In this document: positions 33,044 through 38,942 of the stretch, piece after piece
How positions within the stretch are numbered: position 1 is the stretch's first letter
How the letters are laid out: each line of letters opens with the position of its first letter
Assembly (NCBI GenBank): GCA_004322345.1
Contig: SCTQ01000215.1
Span: forward strand, 1-38,942
Length of the DNA stretch: 38,942 bases
Source: Aquabacterium sp.
GTDB taxonomy: Bacteria > Pseudomonadota > Gammaproteobacteria > Burkholderiales > Burkholderiaceae_C
Reading direction: 5' to 3'
The notes under the pieces: generated by a model
Seen by the model: only the letters and a program-made list of their open reading frames with translations
What the model was told of the DNA's origin: nothing
Database searches by the model: none
Translations under genes and position numbers: made by a program

Positions 33044-33049
33044 AGTGTA
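33044..33049 (-). promoter_or_regulatory. Candidate -10 box of the gcv operon
   Basis: TACACT on the minus strand sits seven to eight bases ahead of the first riboswitch base, the spacing expected for a start site at 33037-33036. No good -35 box is visible. A GCCCGC-ACG-GCGGGC hairpin (33055-33069), just after the upstream gene's stop, lies over the -35 zone. Confidence 0.45.
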
Positions 33050-33069
33050 GCCGAGCCCGCACGGCGGGC

Positions 33070-33588
33070 TTACTTGCCCGGCTCGCAGCTCAGCTGTCCG
33101 GGCGCCGGCGTGCAGGTCGCCTGGCCCTTGGTCTTGCCGCTGCCTTCGGTGGCCGAGCGGCCGGATCCGACCTCGCCGATCACGCTGTTGCGCACGCGGT
33201 TGGAGACGTTGGCGCCGCCGGACTGCGCGGCGTTCGAGTCGGTGACGCAGTCCAGGCTGTTGGTCTTGGGGTCGCACTTGCCGGGCACGCGCAGCACGCG
33301 GCTGCCGTCGCCGATGGCGCGCCCGGTGCCGACATCGCCGACGACGGGGTCGCGCGTGCCGGTCAGCCGGCGCACGGACGAGCTCTGCACGTCGGTCAGC
33401 GTCGAGGTCGACGTGTTGCGCGCCGAGTTGGCCGCGGGCGTGGTGTCGGCGCCGGGTGCCGGGATCGCGGTGACCGGCGGGTCACCCGTGGGCTGGCTGG
33501 CCTGGGCGTGGACGCTGCCATGGGCGGCGAACAGCGCGGTGAAGGCGAGGGCGGAGAGCAGGCGGGCGACGAGCGGACGTGGTTTCAT
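33070..33588 (-). CDS. Small secreted protein with a 54-residue internal repeat, paired with a TpsB transporter
   Basis: Not recognised as a named family. The 172-residue product has a clear signal peptide (about 1-29, cleavage near VHA-QA). A low-complexity Ser/Thr/Pro stretch follows, then two repeats offset by exactly 54 residues: VVGDVGTGRAIGDGS (82-96) and VIGEVGSGRSATEGS (136-150). Each is followed by a C-x-P-x4-L-x-C motif (Cys 105/114 and 159/168), likely a disulfide loop in the periplasm or outside. The start has a strong SD (GGAGGT) and lies 17 bases after the TpsB stop. Context suggests it is the cargo or a partner of that transporter, though it is far smaller than normal TpsA exoproteins and no clear TPS domain is visible. 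Confidence 0.85.
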   Translation of the reverse strand: MKPRPLVARLLSALAFTALFAAHGSVHAQASQPTGDPPVTAIPAPGADTTPAANSARNTSTSTLTDVQSSSVRRLTGTRDPVVGDVGTGRAIGDGSRVLRVPGKCDPKTNSLDCVTDSNAAQSGGANVSNRVRNSVIGEVGSGRSATEGSGKTKGQATCTPAPGQLSCEPGK

Positions 33589-33605
33589 GGTGCGACCTCC
33601 GGGAA

Positions 33606-35243
33606 TCAGAAGCTCTTGCTGAGCACTGCGTTGGCGCGCGGCTCGTGGCGGCTGGCTTCGGCCAGGGCATCGCCCGCGCCGCGCCAGGCCAGGTCCAGGC
33701 GCAGGCTGAAGTTGCCGGCGCGTTCCCAGGTGGCACCGAAGCCCCAGCCGCTGAGCGTCGCGGTGTTGGGCACGCCCGCCGCCTGGTTGGCCGAGTCGTG
33801 CGAGAACTTCGCGCGGCCCCAGTCGAAGAAGCCGCGGAAGACCAGCTCGCGCGAGAGGTCGCCGAACCAGTTCTGCGGCGGCAGGAAGCGCAGCTCGGCG
33901 GTGACGATGTGGGCATCGTCGGCCGTGGCCTCGCCGGGCGAGAAGGCGCGCACGCCGGTGGGCCCGCCCACCGCCATGCGCTCGGTGGCGTCCAGGTTGC
34001 TGCCGGAGACCTGCCCGCGGTAGCGCGCATACAGCAGCAGCCGGCCGCTGACGAGGTTCTGCAGGCGTGAATAACCCAGGCTCAGCTTGCCGTAGCTGGT
34101 CTTCAGGCCATCGGGCTTGTCGCCCTGCTTGTAGTCCATGCGGCCCTGCAGCCAGGCGGCCTCGTAGGTGTTGATGCCGCCGGACAGCCAGTCGTCGCGG
34201 AAGTCGCCGATGGCGCTGAGCGTCACGTCGTCGCTGGCCTTCAGCAGGCTGAGTCCGGTCTGGCGGTCGTCGAAGCGCTTGTGCTCGTAGGTCAGCACGC
34301 CGAAGAGGTTGAGGTTGCGCGAGCGCACCACCGGGTAGAGCACGAAGGCGTTGGTGGCCAGCGCCGAGCCGTGCAGGTCATTGGGCAGCACGTCGTCGTC
34401 GACGTCGTAACTGATCTTGGAGACGGCGGTGCCGATCTTCCAGCCGTCGCTGCCCAGCGGCAGCACGTAGTTGATGCCGCCCAGGCTCAGGCCGCCGGTG
34501 AAGGTGCGCATCGCGTTGACACCAAGCGCGTCGCCCAGGCCCAGCGGGCTGGCCAGCGTGGCCTGGCCGGAAAGCCGTCCGGTGCCGGTGTAGTGGGAGC
34601 CCAGGGTGTCCACGTCCACTCGTGCGCGCAAACGCGACTCGGGCTGGGCGGTCACCACCAGCGTGGCGGTGCCGGCGGCTTCGCCGGGCTCGATTTCGAA
34701 GCGGGCCTTGATGCCCTGCAGGTCGTTGACCAGGAAGACCACGCGCTCGACCTCGCGCTCGCGCAGCACCTCGCCGGGCTTCAGCCGCGCCAGGTAGCCG
34801 TCGACCACCTCGCGCCGGACCGGCATGCCCTCGGGCCAGTTCAGCTTCACGGCCTCCAGCCGGCCTTCCAGCGCCTGGATGCGGATCACGCCGTCCTGCC
34901 TCGCGATGGCCTGCTCGGGCAGGTAGGCGAAGCCGACGTAGTAGCCCAGGTCGCGCTGCATCACGCGGGTGACGGCGGCCACGGCGTTCATCAGGTCCTC
35001 GTAGTTGCGGCCCTGACCCGTGTAGGGCGCCGTGGCGGCGGCCAGTGCGGCGCGGGTCTCGGGCGTGGCGTTGGGCAGGCCGTCGACCTGGTAGGCGCGC
35101 ACGTCGAGCTTGACGTCGTCCTCGGGCTTGCCGAGTTCACGCGGCAGCGGGGCATCGGCCGCCTGGGCCCAGGGCAGGCCGGGCGCCAGCAGCAGGGCGG
35201 CCGCAGCCAGGGCGGAGAGCTGGAAACGCTTGACTGGGGACAT
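33606..35243 (-). CDS. TpsB-type outer membrane transporter (ShlB/FhaC/HecB family)
   Basis: Two-partner-secretion outer-membrane channel, in the same superfamily as BamA. The 545-residue product has a signal peptide (about 1-28, AQA-AD), two POTRA-like domains (about 43-118 and 120-195) and a C-terminal barrel (about 200-545). The loop-6 motif is VGGPTGVRAFSPGEA, the variant seen in many betaproteobacteria, and FFDWGRAKF and a terminal Phe are present. The ATG at 35243 follows AAAGAAGG, so the longer in-frame start at 35285 was not used. No large TpsA gene lies next to it; the only companion is the 172-residue secreted protein downstream. Confidence 0.9.
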   Translation of the reverse strand: MSPVKRFQLSALAAAALLLAPGLPWAQAADAPLPRELGKPEDDVKLDVRAYQVDGLPNATPETRAALAAATAPYTGQGRNYEDLMNAVAAVTRVMQRDLGYYVGFAYLPEQAIARQDGVIRIQALEGRLEAVKLNWPEGMPVRREVVDGYLARLKPGEVLREREVERVVFLVNDLQGIKARFEIEPGEAAGTATLVVTAQPESRLRARVDVDTLGSHYTGTGRLSGQATLASPLGLGDALGVNAMRTFTGGLSLGGINYVLPLGSDGWKIGTAVSKISYDVDDDVLPNDLHGSALATNAFVLYPVVRSRNLNLFGVLTYEHKRFDDRQTGLSLLKASDDVTLSAIGDFRDDWLSGGINTYEAAWLQGRMDYKQGDKPDGLKTSYGKLSLGYSRLQNLVSGRLLLYARYRGQVSGSNLDATERMAVGGPTGVRAFSPGEATADDAHIVTAELRFLPPQNWFGDLSRELVFRGFFDWGRAKFSHDSANQAAGVPNTATLSGWGFGATWERAGNFSLRLDLAWRGAGDALAEASRHEPRANAVLSKSF

Positions 35244-35280
35244 GCGCGACCTTCTTTGGAGCTTGCTGCACGGGGCCGTA

Positions 35281-35286
35281 AGCATA
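35281..35286 (-). promoter_or_regulatory. Candidate -10 box for the TpsB gene pair
   Basis: TATGCT on the minus strand, about 40 bases ahead of the TpsB start. No convincing -35 box. The remaining divergent gap (35287-35494) shows no gene. Confidence 0.25.
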
Positions 35287-35494
35287 AGTCGTCGCCGTAC
35301 CGCCTGTTACCGCTTTCGGGCCTGTACGGAAGAGGGTGTGGCGCCGCATCCACCTGCGGCAAAACCGGATGCAGAGTCGACAAAATCTTGCCGACTTTCC
35401 TGTCCCGGGCCGTGCGGTTTCGCACCGGCTCGCTTACCCTCGGGCCCCGCATCCGGCTTGCCCGGGAAGACCATCTCCGGAGATCCTGCGACCC

Positions 35495-36154
35495 ATGTCC
35501 ACCGACCTCGCCAGCGCAGCAGTCTCGACCATGAACCTGAGGGCGTTGAAGCTGCGCCCCGGCATGTCCCTCCAGATCCAGCGCCCGGTCGCCGGTGCGG
35601 CCAAGGAAGAGATGCAGTTCCTCGCCGCCATCGACGGCAAGGGCGTGATGGCCGGCGCGCATGCCGGCAGCCCGCCGCTGGCCTCGCTGCGGCCGGGTGA
35701 CGAGTACGTGGTCAGCGGCTTCACCGGCCAGTACGACTTCAACTTCCCTTCGCGCGTGCTGCAGATCTTCGAGGAGCCCTTCCCATATGCGCTGCTCGCC
35801 TATCCGCCGCAGGTGGAGGTGCGCATGGTGCGGCGTTCGCTGCGCATGAAGACCTCGGTGCCGGCCAAGGTCTCGCTGCCGGGCGGCAGCTCCAGCATCG
35901 CCGCGACCATGATCGACGTCAGCCCCGCCGGCGCGATGATCAAGGCGCCCACCTCGGTCGGCGCGGTCAACGACGAGGTCAACCTGAGCTTCTCGGTGGA
36001 CGTGGACGGCAACCCGATGTCGCTGGTGCTGCTGGCTTCCATCTGCCACACCAACCGTGGCGACGACGGCATGAACATCGGCCTGCTGTTCAAGAACGCC
36101 AGCCCGAACGACAAGCTGGCGCTGCATTACCTCGGGCAGACGGCGGGCGCCTGA
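35495..36154 (+). CDS. YcgR-like PilZ domain c-di-GMP receptor
   Basis: Flagellar-brake type c-di-GMP effector. The 219-residue product has an N-terminal YcgR_2-like beta domain (about 15-105; LRPGMSLQIQRP) and a C-terminal PilZ domain. Its two c-di-GMP motifs are intact: RxxxR at Arg 113-Arg 117 and DxSxxG at Asp 141-Gly 146 (DVSPAG). The ATG at 35495 was chosen because the longer frame upstream is unlike the family and overlaps the promoter region of the divergent TpsB gene. No flagellar or cellulose genes are nearby, so the target is open. Confidence 0.88.
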   Translation: MSTDLASAAVSTMNLRALKLRPGMSLQIQRPVAGAAKEEMQFLAAIDGKGVMAGAHAGSPPLASLRPGDEYVVSGFTGQYDFNFPSRVLQIFEEPFPYALLAYPPQVEVRMVRRSLRMKTSVPAKVSLPGGSSSIAATMIDVSPAGAMIKAPTSVGAVNDEVNLSFSVDVDGNPMSLVLLASICHTNRGDDGMNIGLLFKNASPNDKLALHYLGQTAGA

Positions 36155-36166
36155 GCCCGACGCCGT

Positions 36167-36190
36167 GCCGCCGGCGAAATAGGCGGCTTT
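36167..36190 (+). terminator. Possible terminator after the PilZ gene
   Basis: A 6-bp GC stem (36167-36172 with 36182-36187), nine-base loop, then TTTCCCCTTT. The stem is short and the T run is interrupted. Confidence 0.35.
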
Positions 36191-36218
36191 CCCCTTTCAA
36201 TACACCTGCCGTAACGGA

Positions 36219-36251
36219 ATCCGCCGTGGCCTTGGGCTTAATTCGGCGGAT
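36219..36251. repeat. Inverted repeat ahead of the 65-residue ORF
   Basis: Perfect 8-bp arms ATCCGCCG (36219-36226) and CGGCGGAT (36244-36251), spacer 17 bases. It lies about 115 bases before the small ORF. It could be an operator or an RNA hairpin; no T run follows. Confidence 0.45.
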
Positions 36252-36365
36252 CGGCAGGGATGGCGCCCTGTCAGCATGGTCTGACGTGCCGTGGCGGCTT
36301 CTGCTGCTGGGGCATGCGGATCGTGCGCGGCAGGATGCGCTCATCCACTTCATGGGGAAAAGAAC

Positions 36366-36563
36366 ATGAAAGCTCACAGCACTCGCCATGCACGTACCAA
36401 GGCTCATCCGGCCGAGGCGCTCGCCCTCGCCGACGACGAAGCCGATCTCGCGGGCCTGGCCGGCCTGAGCGTCGAGGAGACGCTCGAAGAGGACCTGCAC
36501 GACAGCCCGATCAAGGGTCTGGCCGTGCGCGAGCTCGAATTCAGCGCCTTCTTCCCCCAGTAA
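36366..36563 (+). CDS. Unrecognised 65-residue acidic protein
   Basis: Family not recognised. The product has a basic, His/Arg/Lys-rich N-terminus (1-15), then an acidic, Leu/Ala-rich central helix-like region (about 17-46). The C-terminus ends in ELEFSAFFPQ (56-65). No signal peptide, membrane segment or Cys is seen. The ATG at 36366 follows GGGGAAAAG with correct spacing, better than the upstream in-frame ATG at 36291. It has its own 210-base upstream gap and ends two bases before the convergent MocR gene. The charged leader-like body and hydrophobic tail recall some peptide precursors, but no modifying enzyme is nearby. Confidence 0.6.
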   Translation: MKAHSTRHARTKAHPAEALALADDEADLAGLAGLSVEETLEEDLHDSPIKGLAVRELEFSAFFPQ

Positions 36564-36565
36564 GG

Positions 36566-37987
36566 TCACATCACCTTCGCGTGCAGGCTGGGCGGATGTT
36601 CCAGCGTGTCCGCGATGAGGTCCAGCGCGTGGGCGCAGTCGTCCAGCGTGCCCGGGCCGCCCAGGCAGATGCGCACCGCTTCCGGCGGCGCGCCGTCCGT
36701 GCAGAACGCCGGGCTGGCCACCACCCCCACTCCCATCGCCCGCAGGTGCGACGCGAACTCGACCCCGCTCCACGGCTCGGGCAGTTCCAGCCAGACGTGA
36801 AAGCCTTCGGAGTGCGCCTTCCAGCTCGCGCGTGACAGGCGCTGCGCGGCCAGCTCCTGCCGCGCGGCGGACTCGCGCCGCGTGGCCTGCAGCATTGCCA
36901 GCGCGGTGCCGTCCTGCACCCAGCGCGTGGCCAGGGCCGTCGTGATCGGCGAGGCCATCACCGAGGTCGCGCGCAGCGTGGCTGCCAGCCGCTGCGTCTT
37001 GCGTGCATCCGGCGCGATCACATAGGCCACGCGCAGCCCGGCGCCCAGGTGCTTGGACAGGCCGGTGACGTAGTACGTCAGGTCCGGTGCGTAGCTGGCC
37101 AGCGGCGGCGGCGCGTCGCTGGGCAGCAGGCCGTAGGCGTCGTCCTCGATGATGGGCACGCTGTAGCGCAGGCAGATGTCGGCCAGCAACTCGCGCCGCG
37201 CAGCGGAAATGGTGCCCGTCGTCGGATTCAGCAGGGTCGGGTTGCAGTACAGCGCCTTGATCTGCTGAGTGCGGCAGTGGTGCTCGAAGGCGTCGGCGTC
37301 CGGCCCCTCGTCGTCCAGCGCCAGCGGCTGCAGGCGGATGCCCAGGTGGGCCGCGATGGCCTTGACGCCGGGGTAGGTGAGGGACTCGACGCAGATGGTC
37401 TCGCCCGGGCGGGCCAGCAGGCCCATCAGCGTGGTCAGCGTGCTCTGGATGCCGGGGCCGACCAGAACGCGCTCCAGCGCGCTGACTTCCAGGTGCGGCT
37501 GCAGCCAGTCCAGCGCGGCCTGCCGGTCGGCGCTGCTGCCGCCGAACTCCTGGTAGCGCAGCAGGGCATAGGCGTCGTCGGTCTCGCCCGCGTGCTGGAA
37601 CAGCGCGGCATAGCCGTCGCGCAGGCGGCCCAGCAGGGCCGGGTCCTGGGGCTCGGGCGGCATGTTCATCGTCATCTCCGCGCCGGCGCTGGCGATGCGC
37701 AGCGGCTGCGCCGGGCTCACCGGCCGCACGAAGCTGCCGCGTCCGGCGGCGGAGTCGATCAGGCCGCGCTTCTGCGCCTCGGCATAGGCGCGCGCCACCG
37801 TCGTGTAGTTGAGCTTGAGGTCCTCGCACAGGCTGCGCAGCGGCGGCAGCCGGTCGCGTGCGGCCAGGCGGCCGCTGCGGATGTCCTCGGCGATCAGGTC
37901 GGCGATCAGCAGGTAGGCAGGCTTGCGCGTATTGCCGGGCTGGGCCTCGTGCAGGCGCCTGAGCCAGTGGTCGGTGGGCTTGGACAT
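36566..37987 (-). CDS. MocR-type transcriptional regulator (GntR wHTH fused to class I aminotransferase)
   Basis: PLP-dependent regulator. The 473-residue product has an N-terminal GntR winged helix (about 22-90; DRLPPLRSLCEDLKLNYTTVARAYAEAQKRGLI). The aminotransferase fold type I domain has a PLP lysine at 312 in TGLSKHLGAGLRVAYV. Both parts are intact. The ATG at 37987 is preferred: longer starts at 37999 and 38017 exist, and the 38017 start would place an operator-like motif (38007-38045) inside the coding region. No strong SD is seen at any of them. It is divergent from the Sll0783-like gene and is the likely local regulator of that cluster. Confidence 0.9.
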   Translation of the reverse strand: MSKPTDHWLRRLHEAQPGNTRKPAYLLIADLIAEDIRSGRLAARDRLPPLRSLCEDLKLNYTTVARAYAEAQKRGLIDSAAGRGSFVRPVSPAQPLRIASAGAEMTMNMPPEPQDPALLGRLRDGYAALFQHAGETDDAYALLRYQEFGGSSADRQAALDWLQPHLEVSALERVLVGPGIQSTLTTLMGLLARPGETICVESLTYPGVKAIAAHLGIRLQPLALDDEGPDADAFEHHCRTQQIKALYCNPTLLNPTTGTISAARRELLADICLRYSVPIIEDDAYGLLPSDAPPPLASYAPDLTYYVTGLSKHLGAGLRVAYVIAPDARKTQRLAATLRATSVMASPITTALATRWVQDGTALAMLQATRRESAARQELAAQRLSRASWKAHSEGFHVWLELPEPWSGVEFASHLRAMGVGVVASPAFCTDGAPPEAVRICLGGPGTLDDCAHALDLIADTLEHPPSLHAKVM

Positions 37988-38006
37988 GGCGTGGTGCATC
38001 CGGTGA

Positions 38007-38045
38007 ATTGATCGCATCGATTGATTGCACGACGCGTGCCATCAA
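38007..38045. promoter_or_regulatory. Composite operator-like motif, MocR-proximal copy
   Basis: Two direct copies of a 10-mer, ATTGATCGCA (38007-38016) and ATTGATTGCA (38020-38029), are followed after seven bases by the inverted element TGCCATCAA (38037-38045, reverse complement TTGATGGCA). Direct plus inverted half sites are typical of MocR operators. This copy lies 20 bases ahead of the MocR start, which suggests autoregulation. Confidence 0.65.
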
Positions 38046-38225
38046 GAGCCGGCCGGATGCCATTCATTCGTGCATTCAAGGCCGCGGCGATGCACCAGAT
38101 CGCGATGCGTGCCACGACGATCGGCCGGCCTCCACCCAGTGAATGCACCGCAATAAACCGGGATGCGGCCGCGGTTGATCGGCCGGCATGGCCGCATCGC
38201 GCGGCGATGCCGAAGCGTGGGCCTC

Positions 38226-38264
38226 ATTGATCGCAAATTGATTGCATCGGCGCCTGCCATCAAT
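38226..38264. promoter_or_regulatory. Composite operator-like motif, nit-proximal copy
   Basis: Same three parts as the other copy: ATTGATCGCA (38226-38235), ATTGATTGCA (38237-38246) and, eight bases later, TGCCATCAAT (38255-38264). The first two elements are 11 bases apart start to start, against 13 in the other copy. It lies about 85 bases ahead of the Sll0783-like gene. Confidence 0.65.
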
Positions 38265-38348
38265 GGCACAGCTTTCGCAAAAGAAGGAGGGCGCGCAACA
38301 CCCCACCACCTCCTCGCAACCCATCTCCATCCACGAACGGAGCACCCC

Positions 38349-38831
38349 ATGCCTGCAGTCACCAAAGCCAAACACGCCAAGGGCGATTTCCTCGTCGACT
38401 ACGAAGAGAAGGTCTTCGAGGACGTAAAGGCCGATCCGGGCGAGAAGGCCCTGGTCACCTTCCACACCGTGGCCTTCGAAGGCTCCATCGGCTTCGTCAA
38501 CCTGCTGCAGGCCACGCGGCTGCAGCGCAAGGGCTTCGAGACCTCGGTGCTGCTCTACGGCCCCGGCGTCACGCTGGGCGTGCAGCGCGGCTTCCCCACG
38601 CTGGGCGACGAGGCCTTCCCCGGCCACATGAACTTCAACAAGCAGATCACCAAGTTCATGGAAGAGGGCGGCAAGGTCTACGCCTGCCGCTTCGCGCTGC
38701 AGGCGCTGTACGGCCACGGCGAGCCCTCGCTGATCGAAGGCATCAAGCCGATCAACCCGCTGGACGTGCTGGACCTGGTGCTGCTGCACCGCAAGTCCAA
38801 CGCCTTCATCCTCGACACCTGGACGCTTTGA
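38349..38831 (+). CDS. MSMEG_0572/Sll0783 family nitrogen starvation response protein (NitB-like)
   Basis: First gene of the Nit1C cluster type, which in other bacteria also holds a nitrilase, a radical SAM protein, a GNAT protein and a flavoprotein and is linked to cyanide or nitrile nitrogen use. The 160-residue product matches this family by phrases such as [58 protein letters not shown] and [14 protein letters not shown]. The biochemical role of the family is not established. The ATG follows ACGGAGC. The next gene starts 105 bases downstream. Assignment rests on recognition of the family, not on a search. Confidence 0.85.
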   Translation: MPAVTKAKHAKGDFLVDYEEKVFEDVKADPGEKALVTFHTVAFEGSIGFVNLLQATRLQRKGFETSVLLYGPGVTLGVQRGFPTLGDEAFPGHMNFNKQITKFMEEGGKVYACRFALQALYGHGEPSLIEGIKPINPLDVLDLVLLHRKSNAFILDTWTL

Positions 38832-38871
38832 TGACGACCCCCGCTCACTTCGTTCGCGACCCCCGAGGGGT

Positions 38872-38906
38872 GGGGCCGGCTTGGGGCGGCCCGGCGCTCG
38901 GCCCCT
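38872..38906. repeat. Dispersed 35-bp GC-rich repeat, copy 2
   Basis: Identical to 23161-23195, with complementary ends (GGGGCCG/CGGCCCC) and a C4-GA-G4 palindrome just before it (38861-38870). It lies inside the 105-base gap between the Sll0783-like gene and the next gene of the presumed operon. Confidence 0.8.
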
Positions 38907-38936
38907 CGCGCTCAACCCCGCTGTTTTGAAGGAGGC

Positions 38937-38942
38937 ATGCCA
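38937..38942 (+). CDS. Start of the next gene (two codons only), expected Nit1C nitrilase
   Basis: ATGCCA at the window edge follows AAGGAGG at good spacing, a textbook start. In Nit1C clusters the gene after the Sll0783-like member is usually the nitrilase (NitC). The identity is inferred from context alone. Confidence 0.5.

Larger units (their letters stand above)
37988..38348. other. Divergent regulatory gap between the MocR gene and the Nit1C-type gene
   Basis: 361 bases without a convincing gene. It holds two operator-like composite motifs (annotated separately), a related half site TTGATCGG at about 38175, and GC-rich palindromic stretches around GGCCGGC. No clear sigma70 or sigma54 promoter was recognised. 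The divergent promoters of both genes must lie here. Confidence 0.6.

Noticed and set aside
36291-36563. Longer 90-residue version of the small acidic ORF
   Set aside because: The upstream ATG has no SD, and the added 25 residues are unlike the rest, while ATG 36366 has GGGGAAAAG at good spacing.
36366-36563. A RiPP precursor peptide
   Set aside because: The leader-like acidic body is suggestive, but no radical SAM, lanthionine, YcaO or protease gene is adjacent within the window.

Overview
The window is about 39 kb of very GC-rich DNA with dense, short-spaced genes. It looks like the chromosome of a betaproteobacterium of the order Burkholderiales, probably near the Rubrivivax/Leptothrix/Ideonella/Roseateles group. 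The clues are the gene order rpsB-tsf-pyrH-frr-uppS-cdsA-dxr-rseP-bamA-skp-lpxD-fabZ-lpxA-lpxB-rnhB, the rpsF-priB-rpsR-rplI-dnaB block, the divergent ppsA/ppsR pair and a tandem glycine riboswitch ahead of gcvTHP. The genus is an inference from gene order and protein resemblance, not from a database search.

Layout. Positions 1-1404 (minus) hold most of a fused NAD(P)H-hydrate repair enzyme that runs off the left edge. Positions 1653-16786 (plus) are a long block for translation (rpsB, tsf, frr), UMP kinase, isoprenoid and undecaprenyl synthesis (dxr, uppS), phospholipid precursor (cdsA), envelope proteolysis and outer-membrane assembly (rseP, bamA, skp), lipid A synthesis (lpxD, fabZ, lpxA, lpxB), then rnhB and a SpoU methyltransferase. 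Many of these genes overlap by a few bases, which suggests translational coupling. A Bax-inhibitor-1 membrane protein and a strong terminator follow.

Positions 17728-19576 are the least explained part. They hold a lone F-type ATP synthase c subunit with no other ATPase gene near it, followed by two overlapping genes for membrane-anchored proteins made of short valine/isoleucine/proline-rich beta repeats. A decayed YeeE/YedE (DUF6691) remnant closes this segment. Then, on the minus strand, come rpsF-priB-rpsR-rplI and dnaB, and ppsA opposite its regulator ppsR. A c-di-GMP phosphodiesterase of the HD-GYP class converges on gcvP.

Positions 28220-33049 (minus) form a complete glycine cleavage operon (gcvT-gcvH-gcvP) under a two-aptamer glycine riboswitch, with a -10-like box placed to start transcription at the riboswitch. 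Upstream is a compact two-partner-secretion-like pair: a TpsB outer-membrane transporter and, 17 bases after it, a strong-SD gene for a 172-residue secreted protein with an exact 54-residue internal repeat. Opposite is a PilZ c-di-GMP receptor, then an unrecognised 65-residue acidic protein.

The right end holds a MocR-type (GntR/aminotransferase) regulator divergent from an MSMEG_0572/Sll0783 family gene, the usual first gene of the Nit1C (nitrilase, cyanide/nitrogen assimilation) cluster. The 361-base gap between them carries two copies of a three-part operator-like motif, one beside each gene. The next gene of the cluster begins in the last six bases. A 35-bp repeat in the gap after the Sll0783-like gene also occurs ahead of rpsF.
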